This document shows, in pieces, positions 12,841-20,800 of a stretch of DNA of 41,949 nt; positions within the stretch are counted from its first letter, which is position 1; each line of letters begins with the position of its first letter. This DNA is from Candidatus Gallionella acididurans. GTDB lineage: Bacteria > Pseudomonadota > Gammaproteobacteria > Burkholderiales > Gallionellaceae. Both the position numbers and the translations under genes were made by a program. The notes beneath the pieces were generated by a model. That model did no database searches. It was not told where the DNA came from and saw only the letters and a program-made list of their open reading frames with translations. Location: assembly GCA_001577345.1 (NCBI GenBank), contig LSLI01000015.1:1-41949 (forward strand). Reading direction: 5' to 3'.

Positions 12841-14115
12841 TCACTTAATGCGTTGTGCGATGCGCTGCATCAATTGACGTGCCAGCGTCAACTTGTCTGC
12901 GCGCGGCAGGGTTTGCCTGCCGCTGTCATCGAATAAAACCAGTTCGTTGTCGTCGCTGCCGACAGCCCGCTGCACCAGATTACCCACCAGCAGGGGCAAT
13001 TTTTTCTCACGGCGTTTTTTCTCGGAATTTTCCGCAAGATTTTCGCTTTCGGCTGCAAAACCCACGCAGAACGGCGGGTTGGTCAGGTTGGCGACATACG
13101 CAAGAATGTCCGGGCTGGGTACCAGTTCCAGTGTGAGGTTAGCGGCGCTCTTCTTTATTTTTTGCGCACTGGCTTGCGCGACGCGGTAATCGGCCACCGC
13201 CGCCACGCCGATAAAGATATCGCAATTGCCGACGTGCTGCTTTACAGCCTCGAACATCTGCTCGGCGCTTTGCACATCCACACTTTGCACCCCCTCGGGC
13301 TTGGCAAGCGCGGTCGGTCCGGATACCAGCGTTACTTTCGCACCCAGTTCCTGCGCGGCTTGTGCGATTGCATAGCCCATCTTGCCCGAGCTTCGATTGG
13401 TGATGCCGCGCACGGTATCTATCGCCTCGTAGGTGGGGCCCGCCGTCACCAGGATATTTTTGCCGGCCAATTTCCTGGCCAACGACTGCACTTGCCCCAC
13501 ATCCCTCCGAGGGAGTGATGGAGCGACCCCGATCGATGTATTACCGGCCTGCAAAAATGCAGCAATGTCCTGCGCCAACCGGACAGCCTCCAGCATCCGC
13601 CCCATGCCTTCTTCCCCGCACGCTTGCACCCCGCTATCCGGTCCCAGCACCTGCACGCCATCGGCAATCAGTTGCTTGACGTTGCGCTGCATCGCGGCAT
13701 TCAGCCACATCTCGCGATTCATCGCCGGAGCTATGATCAGCGGGCACACACGCGCCAGACATAGCGTGGAGAGCAGATCGTCCGCCAGACCATGCGCAAG
13801 CTTGGCAATGAAATCTGCACTCGCCGGTGCAATCAGGATCGCATCGGCGGCACGGCTCAGTTCGATATGCGCCATGTTGTTCGGCACGCTGGCGTCCCAC
13901 TGGTCGGTGTACACGCGCCTGCCGGACAGGCCCTGCATCGTGGTTGGCGTGATGAAATGGCAAGCCGCCTCGGTCATCACGACCTGCACTCCGATGCCCT
14001 GCTTCACCAGCAGACGCAGCAACTCCGCAGCCTTGTAGGCCGCAATGCCGCCGCTGACACCCAGGATGATCCGGGTCGCCGGCGAATCGGGATTTGTGGT
14101 TTCTTGTTCCATCAT
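12841..14115 (-). CDS. coaBC: Bifunctional PPC decarboxylase / PPC synthase
   Basis: CoaBC makes 4'-phosphopantetheine in coenzyme A synthesis. The N-terminal half (to about residue 190) is the flavin-dependent 4'-phosphopantothenoyl-cysteine decarboxylase, with [13 protein letters not shown], the catalytic His in [12 protein letters not shown] and the APAMN motif. The C-terminal half is the CTP-dependent synthetase ([28 protein letters not shown]). A start at 14115 or 14112 gives about 424 residues; E. coli has 406. The open frame runs to 14265 but has no CoaBC character there. The ribosome-binding site is weak. Transcribed with dut. Confidence 0.95.
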   Translation of the reverse strand: MMEQETTNPDSPATRIILGVSGGIAAYKAAELLRLLVKQGIGVQVVMTEAACHFITPTTMQGLSGRRVYTDQWDASVPNNMAHIELSRAADAILIAPASADFIAKLAHGLADDLLSTLCLARVCPLIIAPAMNREMWLNAAMQRNVKQLIADGVQVLGPDSGVQACGEEGMGRMLEAVRLAQDIAAFLQAGNTSIGVAPSLPRRDVGQVQSLARKLAGKNILVTAGPTYEAIDTVRGITNRSSGKMGYAIAQAAQELGAKVTLVSGPTALAKPEGVQSVDVQSAEQMFEAVKQHVGNCDIFIGVAAVADYRVAQASAQKIKKSAANLTLELVPSPDILAYVANLTNPPFCVGFAAESENLAENSEKKRREKKLPLLVGNLVQRAVGSDDNELVLFDDSGRQTLPRADKLTLARQLMQRIAQRIK

Positions 14116-14202
14116 GTCGCGCATCTTACAAGAAAAGACACCGGCACAACTACTGCGCTTGCTCCAAACGGGATTTGGCGCCGGCATATGGCCTGGTTCA
14201 TG

Positions 14203-14237
14203 AAATGAAAATGGGCCGGCATGCATTGCCGACCCAT
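14203..14237 (-). terminator. Minus-strand terminator after the 31-codon gene
   Basis: ATGGGCCGGCA (14211-14221) pairs with TGCCGACCCAT (14227-14237). The single non-Watson-Crick position is a C-A mismatch in + strand RNA but a G-U wobble in minus-strand RNA, and the T-rich run (TTTTCATTTCAT) follows on the minus side. It is therefore a minus-strand terminator, about 140 bp after the 31-codon ORF and about 90 bp before coaBC. Confidence 0.6.
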
Positions 14238-14377
14238 CGAAAGGTGGATTCCACCGGCCTGACAAGCTTGCGGCCAGTTCGATCTTACCAAGTTAACCCG
14301 AAATGTTCAGGATAGTTCTAGTGCACCCGGATTACCGATCAGTACGCTTCAGGAACTCCGGGGCTTTGTCGAACCAA

Positions 14378-14473
14378 CTATTTCTTCTTCCTATCCCATC
14401 CTGCATCATCAGTAATAATGATAATACCTGTAAGGACAAACAAACCAATAAAGAATATCGCTACGTCCAACAT
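14378..14473 (-). CDS. 31-residue single-span membrane peptide
   Basis: This short open frame has a strong ribosome-binding site (GAGGAG, seven bases before the ATG at 14473) and ends in TAG at 14378. The predicted peptide starts MLDVAIFFIGLFVLTG, continues with four Ile residues, and ends in the charged tail TDDAGWDRKKK, giving one membrane helix with a Lys-rich, probably cytoplasmic, end. I do not recognise a family. CydX-, KdpF- and CcoS-like subunits are of similar size but differ in sequence, and no large partner subunit is nearby. A minus-strand terminator downstream supports real transcription. Confidence 0.55.
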   Translation of the reverse strand: MLDVAIFFIGLFVLTGIIIITDDAGWDRKKK

Positions 14474-14832
14474 ATAATTTCTCCTCGATAGTAAATTGAC
14501 AAGAACACCCCGGACAGCCCAACGTCACATCAACTTCCACAAGCCGGCAGAGCAAATGCTACAGTACTATTGGTTTCACCAGCCGACAAGCTACGGAAGC
14601 GACATAACCTTTCCAAACCGGGGATATTATAACGCCCATTAAAAGTTTTGGTAATTTTTTCATCTGTAGTCGACAAGAGTATTCGGGAATACGGCCTATT
14701 GTTTTTCACCGCAAAAGTACCCACACTGCCTGCCCTCCATGGCCGCAATTGTATTGAGAAATACATGGAGGCAGGTGAAGTTCCGAAAAATCCAGCGCAT
14801 GGTTTGCCGCACACCCGACCGGGACTGATATT
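14474..14832. other. Intergenic region, nothing recognised
   Basis: This stretch of 359 bases should hold the divergent promoters of the 31-codon gene (-) and the ferritin-like gene (+). An open minus frame at 14530-14814 has no domain or ribosome-binding site and is not credible. I see no repeat or RNA structure worth naming. Confidence 0.4.
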
Positions 14833-15675
14833 TTGAATCCTTCATCACCAATTAAAGAAGTTTCCAGCCCCACAGAATTAAGACTCGCGGCACTTTTCTG
14901 GCTTGCCGAAAGTGATCCGGCCCGCAAAGCCGCAGGCGTGCGCCTGCTGGCAAAAGCGTGGCTGTCCGGCGAGATCGGGCTGGACACCGATGCGGCACTG
15001 ACAGCCCGGCAAACCGTACCCGGCTATCCGGCCAAACCCGAGCTGGTCGCGCCGCGCCTGGTCAAGCGCCGCTCGATGATCACGCCGGAAGGCCGCGCCA
15101 TCCTGATCCATGCCTTGGCACATATCGAATTCAACGCCATCAACCTGGCGCTGGACGCGACGTGGCGGTTCGCCGACATGCCGCGTGAGTATTACGCCGA
15201 CTGGCTGCACGTGGCGGACGAAGAAGCGCTGCATTTCTCGCTGCTGACCGGTCACCTGCAAACCCAGGGTCACGCGTACGGAGACTTTCCCGCGCACAGC
15301 AGCCTGTGGGAAATGGCGGCCAAAACGCAGCACGACATCCTCGCACGCATCGCGCTGGTGCCGCGCACGATGGAAGCACGCGGACTGGATGCCACGCCGC
15401 AGGTGCGCGCCAAACTCGCGCAGGCGGGTGACATGGCCGCCGCAGCGATACTGGATATCATCCTGCGCGATGAGATCGGCCATGTCGCAATCGGCAACCG
15501 CTGGTACAACTGGCTGTGCGAGCAACGCGGCCTCGAGCCGGTCGCCACCTACGCCCGCCTGGCCGCCGAGTACCAGGCACCGGTCCTGCGCGGGCCGTTC
15601 AATCTGCCAGCCCGACGGGCGGCCGGATTCAGCGAATTGGAGTTGGCTGCGCTAGCCGATAACTCTGGTCACTAA
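14833..15675 (+). CDS. Ferritin-like DUF455-type protein
   Basis: The 280-residue protein has a four-helix ferritin-like core with paired metal-binding motifs: HIEFNAINLALDATWRF (about residues 97-113), ADEEALHFSLL (about 127-137) and RDEIGHVAIGNRWYNWLC (about 211-228). The E...EXXH pattern is that of a di-iron carboxylate protein. DUF455 proteins are uncharacterised, with a distant relation to MiaE-like tRNA hydroxylases. The start is a TTG at 14833 without a clear ribosome-binding site; no earlier ATG exists in a good position, and the N-terminus already aligns with the family. It is a single gene. Confidence 0.85.
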   Translation: MNPSSPIKEVSSPTELRLAALFWLAESDPARKAAGVRLLAKAWLSGEIGLDTDAALTARQTVPGYPAKPELVAPRLVKRRSMITPEGRAILIHALAHIEFNAINLALDATWRFADMPREYYADWLHVADEEALHFSLLTGHLQTQGHAYGDFPAHSSLWEMAAKTQHDILARIALVPRTMEARGLDATPQVRAKLAQAGDMAAAAILDIILRDEIGHVAIGNRWYNWLCEQRGLEPVATYARLAAEYQAPVLRGPFNLPARRAAGFSELELAALADNSGH

Positions 15676-16021
15676 TGGGACTGAAATGCCGAAGCATTAC
15701 TTTCCATTCAAACTTGCAGAAACAATACAACCCGGGTTTATTTGGCTCGGATAGCGCCAAGCACTACCATCGAAATGAACTTGTGACGATTGTTAATGTC
15801 TTCGTCTCGAATCCGAGTCTATGTATCCGCAACGGGTAGTATCCAAAGCGCGGTATGGAGAGGATGAGCATGCAATACGGCGAAGCCCATAGCCAAAGTA
15901 TCAAGATTTTAAAAAATTGGCAGAATGCCGGCAGTTCAAAACTTTAATGTCGAACAATTTAAGGGGTTTTCGCATAAGAAGCAGATAGTAATTATTCTGG
16001 GCATAGGGCGGGCTTCAGTCC
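15676..16021. other. Leader region of the two-partner secretion operon
   Basis: These 346 AT-rich bases lie before tpsB. I see no strong promoter. One tiny frame (15864-15947, 27 codons, MSMQYGEAHSQSIKIL...) has a GGAGAGG ribosome-binding site directly upstream and could be a leader peptide, but nothing else supports it. Confidence 0.35.
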
Positions 16022-17770
16022 ATGAACTCAACAACAAGTAGAAAGAGGGTGAAAAATTGCCCGGCATTCTTCATATCCATGTTCATTTTCATGAGCGATG
16101 GCTATGCCGCCGTGGACACAACAGACACCGAAGAACTGCGTAACCGCGCCATGCAGCAAGCGCAGGAACGCGCGCGCCAGCAACAAGCCCCCAACGTTAA
16201 CCTGCAGGGCGCAGTCCCGGAAGCGCAACCCTTTCAACTCCCCGCAGCAGAAACACCCTGTTTTACCGTCAACACATTTGTTCTGGAAGTGCCCGGCCAG
16301 CTTTCTCCTGCAGCGCATCGCTATGGTGCCAGCACCTCCTTGCTGGACCATTTTCATTTTGCGCAAAAATTTCTTGATCAATACAAAGGGAAATGTATCG
16401 GGCGCGAAGGTATCAATATACTCGTCAAGGGTGTTACTACGAAGATACTGGAACGCGGCTATTCCACCACGCGGGTGGCTATTCCTGAACAGGACATGTT
16501 GAGCGGCACACTCAAATTAACCCTGATTCCCGGCATCATTCATGAACTGCGGTTTGCCGATGCCGGTACTGCCGGAACCTGGAAGAACGCATTTCCGACT
16601 TCCGCCGGGAAACTGCTCAACCTGCGCGACCTCGAGCAGGGACTGGAACAGATGAAACGCGTAACCAGCCAGGATGTGAGCATGCAGATCGTCCCCGCCG
16701 GAAACCTGGGCGAAAGTGACGTCATCATCTCGGTCAAACGCAGTAAGCCCTGGAATGCCACCATCAATCTGGATGACAGCGGTATCAAGGCAACCGGCAA
16801 GACCCAGGCCGGACTACAGGCCGGGTGGGACAACCTGCTCGGCATAAACGACCTGTTCAATATCGGCACCAGCACCGATGCTGATCGCAACAACTATATG
16901 CGCGGAACATCGGGCAACAATTTTTCCTATTCAGTACCTTTCGGCTATTGGACGAGCTCGGTATCGGCGAATGAATTTGCCTATCACCAGCGCATCATGG
17001 GGATCGCGCAGAGCTTTGTCTCCAGCGGCAAAATGCAGAACCTTGATGCGAAAGTCAGCTACCTCTTTTATCGCGATCAATTCAGTAAAAGCAGCCTGCA
17101 ATTCCGCACCGGAAAATATTTCAGCCATTCCTACATCGACGATACAGAAATCCTGGTTCAAAAGCGCGATACGACTTTTGCCGAGATCGCTCTGATACAC
17201 AAACACTACATCGGACAGGCGCAGATCGATGCCACACTCGCCTGCCGCAAGGGGACACCCTGGTTCGGCGCGCAATCAGATCCCGCGAACTTGCCCAGCA
17301 CCAGTCCGCGATACGACTACACGCTCGAAACTCTGGATGCCACGTTGACCATGCCATTCCAGCTGAATGAACGTCAGCTTAGCTACAGCGCCACCCTACG
17401 CGCGCAAAATACCAACACCGCGCTCTATGCCGAAGACTGGTTTTCTATCGGCAACCGCTGGACGGTGCGCGGCTTCGATGGTGAATATCCGATGAGCGCC
17501 GAAAAGGGATTCTTTCTGCGCAACGAGATCGGTATTCCCATTTTCGGAACCGCACAATCCGCTTATGTAGGGCTCGATTTCGGTGCGGTGTATGGCAACA
17601 ACACCGCCACACTGCTGGGCAACAAATTGGCCGGCTTAGTGGCCGGGCTCAGGGGAAGCATCGCACAGGGCATGATGTACGAAGTGTTCGCCGGGTTTTC
17701 GCTGTACAAACCGGAATACTACCCTACCGATGTACCCGCGGCGGGATTCAGTCTGATGTATCAAATGTAA
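16022..17770 (+). CDS. TpsB outer-membrane transporter (ShlB/FhaC family)
   Basis: This is the transporter of a two-partner secretion (type Vb) system, which moves the TpsA exoprotein across the outer membrane. The 582-residue protein has a signal-like N-terminus ending near GYAA and a Gln/Arg-rich linker with a plug-helix character (residues 36-75). Two POTRA domains follow (about 78-160 and 165-240; the first has two Cys), then a 16-strand barrel to the C-terminus. The conserved L6-loop motif appears as VRGFDGE in NRWTVRGFDGEYPMS. The C-terminal residues GFSLMYQM fit a barrel end only loosely. It sits 49 bp upstream of its substrate gene. Confidence 0.92.
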   Translation: MNSTTSRKRVKNCPAFFISMFIFMSDGYAAVDTTDTEELRNRAMQQAQERARQQQAPNVNLQGAVPEAQPFQLPAAETPCFTVNTFVLEVPGQLSPAAHRYGASTSLLDHFHFAQKFLDQYKGKCIGREGINILVKGVTTKILERGYSTTRVAIPEQDMLSGTLKLTLIPGIIHELRFADAGTAGTWKNAFPTSAGKLLNLRDLEQGLEQMKRVTSQDVSMQIVPAGNLGESDVIISVKRSKPWNATINLDDSGIKATGKTQAGLQAGWDNLLGINDLFNIGTSTDADRNNYMRGTSGNNFSYSVPFGYWTSSVSANEFAYHQRIMGIAQSFVSSGKMQNLDAKVSYLFYRDQFSKSSLQFRTGKYFSHSYIDDTEILVQKRDTTFAEIALIHKHYIGQAQIDATLACRKGTPWFGAQSDPANLPSTSPRYDYTLETLDATLTMPFQLNERQLSYSATLRAQNTNTALYAEDWFSIGNRWTVRGFDGEYPMSAEKGFFLRNEIGIPIFGTAQSAYVGLDFGAVYGNNTATLLGNKLAGLVAGLRGSIAQGMMYEVFAGFSLYKPEYYPTDVPAAGFSLMYQM

Positions 17771-17819
17771 TAAAACGAATAATCAAACTAACAGCGGGCT
17801 GCAATCTGAAAGGCTCATC

Positions 17820-20800
17820 ATGTGCACACACAAACAAGTAAACGATGAACAGTATCAGTATGGCATCACTCAGCTTCGGCAGTCGCCACTGTGCCCCTCG
17901 ATTGCCTGGCTCACCCTTATTGCATATATCGGTCAGCCGCTGATCGTCACTGCACAGGTCATTGCAAACCAGGCAGCCGCGCCGAACAAGCGTCCCCTCA
18001 TCGATACCACGGCCAACGGCATACCTTTGGTACAGATCGCCACGCCCAACGCAGCAGGCGTCTCGCAAAACCAATATACCCAATTCAACGTCGATCCTGC
18101 CGGATTGATACTCAACAACAGCCAGTCCACCGTCCTCACCCGGCAAGCAGGCTATGTTGCTGGCAACCAGAACCTGGCCAATAGCGCTGCCAGCGTCATC
18201 CTGAATGAAGTGACCAGCACCAGCCGCAGTCAATTGAACGGTTACATCGAAGTGGCCGGGCAACAAGCCCAGGTCATCGTTGCCAACCCTAACGGCATCA
18301 CCTGTAACGGCTGCGGCTTCATCAACACCAGCCGTGGCGTGCTCACCACCGGCACTCCCGTCATAGGGACAAGCGGCAGTCTCGATGCACTTCGCGTGAC
18401 GGGCGGGGACATCCAGATCGGTACGGCAGGATTGAATGCCGGCAACATCGGCCAGATCGACCTCATTGCCCGCAGCGTCCAGGTCAACGGCCAACTCTGG
18501 GCGGGCAACCTCAATGTCATTACCGGTGCCAACCTCGTCAATTACAACACACTGGGTGTACAGATCATTGCAGGGGATGCAAACAAACCCACCGTCGGCA
18601 TCGACGTTGCCTTGCTGGGCGGCATGTATGCCAACAAGATTCGTTTGGTCGGTACCGAAGCCGGAGTCGGCGTGAACAGCCTGGGCAATCTCTCGGCACA
18701 GGCAGGCGATTTCACTTTGGATAATCAAGGCCAGATCACGTTGGGGGGCAGCACAACTGCCAGCGGCAACCTTGGTATCAACAGCAACACCGGCATTGCC
18801 AACACTGGCACACTCTCCAGCCAGCAAACCGTCCAGATTAACAGCTCCGGCAACATTCTCAACCGCACCGGCGCCATCATTAATTCTGGCAATACCGTGT
18901 TAAACACTGCCGCAGGCGACATCACCAACAACGGCTACATCTATGGTAACCAGATCAACACCCGGAGCAACAATCTCCACAACAACTATTCGATTATCGG
19001 AAACGCCGTCAACCTGTCCGCGAACAACCTCTATAACACCGGCGGCACAGCATTCATTGGTGCAACGCAGGCGGCTAACCTTATCGTTGCCAACGCATTT
19101 GCAAATACTGGCGGGGCAGTTATCAATAGCTTGGGCGATATCAATATCGGTTCCGACGTTACTGTTCAAGGCAGTGGATATCTAGCCGGCAATGCGGTCA
19201 GCATACTGAACCAATCCTCTACCATTGAGGCTACGGGTAACTTGCGACTTGCGGCCAACGCCATTAACAACCAGCGCACAGTGGTGGGGCTGGAGTATGG
19301 ACCATCGTGGACGGGCACACCGGTTGTAAATACGCCAGTACAAGGTGGGCCAACTGTAAATAGCTACACCCCAACCTACGCCAATCAACAATTCACCACG
19401 ACAACCACACCTGCTGCCCAGCTTTTATCCGGCGCCAACATGTGGCTTGGCGGCAGTACATTGAATAACAACTACAGCTCCATCATCGCGGGCGGAACAT
19501 TGACCACGCAAATGGCAATTAACAATTATGGGCCCGAGCTATCAAGAAGCGAAAACAGAACCGGTGTGTCCAGCGTTTGGGTGTCGACTTATCATCCCCA
19601 GCAAGGTAGTTGCGGTTTTATAAGTGTGGGTTGTGTTAATGCGTATATCTCCTGGGCACTTGTCACCACGCCTTACGCGTCGGCACAAAGCCCCACACCG
19701 ATATCGGGCCTGAATTACACCAATCAGAATAGCTCACCGTCCGCATATCTTGCTGCCAAAAACAATTCAACGGTCACGCTTCCCACCAGCAGTCTGTACA
19801 CCATACATCCGCAACCGGGCCAACCTTATCTGGTGGTGACGGACCCGCGTTTTACCAACTACGCCAACTTTGTTTCCAGCGACTACATGTTGAGCCGCCT
19901 GTCACTGGATCCGCAGCAAATACAAATGCGTTTGGGCGACGGATTCTATGAGCAGCAGCAGGTGACGCGGCAGATCACCGCCGACACCGGCCGTATATAT
20001 GTTAACGGCTACGCCGATGCCCAGTCGCAATTCATTGCGCTGATGAATTCAGGTGTCGATGCCGCCAAAGATTTTAATCTCACGGTCGGTGTGGCACTGA
20101 CGACCGCCCAGATCAATTCTCTCAAGCATGACATAGTCTGGATGGTGGATCGCAGCGTGACGCTGCCGAACGGCACGACCGAGCACGTTCTGGCTCCGCA
20201 GGTCTATTTGTCCAGCGTGCAGGAAGGGGGCCTCAAACCGAGCGGCGCATTGCTTGCGGCGAACGTGATCAATATCAACAGCAACAGCAACAGCAACAGC
20301 AACAGTGTCAATAATAGCGGTACCATCCGCGCCAACACAGCGCTCTCCATCAATGCGAGCGACATTACCAATCAGGGGGGGACGATCAGCAGCGGCGGCA
20401 ACGCCACGCTGGTAGCCGGCAACGACATTCTCAACCTCTCCGGCAACATCAGCGGGGCCAATGTCAGCCTGACAGCCGGGCGCGACATTACCAATGCACT
20501 CACCGGCCAGAACGTTACCCGCACGATCGGCAACGGCGTGGTGAACGGTACCGAACTCAACTCGACAGCCGGCATCAATGCCACCGGCTCCCTTGGCTTG
20601 AATGCGGGGCGAGATGTCTCCATTGTCGGAGCCACAATCAACGCGGGGGGTGATGCCACGATCAACGCGGGGCGTAACCTTACCGTCGGCGTGCTCACTG
20701 TGACCAATTCCGCCACTGCAAATCAATACGCAGCTTACGACACCGGAGTCACGCAACACACCAGCAGCATCCAGACGGGGGGTAACCTCAACCTCGCTTC

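Noticed and set aside
14530-14814. 94-codon minus frame upstream of the ferritin-like gene
   Set aside because: No ribosome-binding site, domain or plausible neighbour.
17748-18827. 359-codon minus frame opposite the start of tpsA
   Set aside because: Antisense to the TPS domain, which is clearly coding on the + strand.
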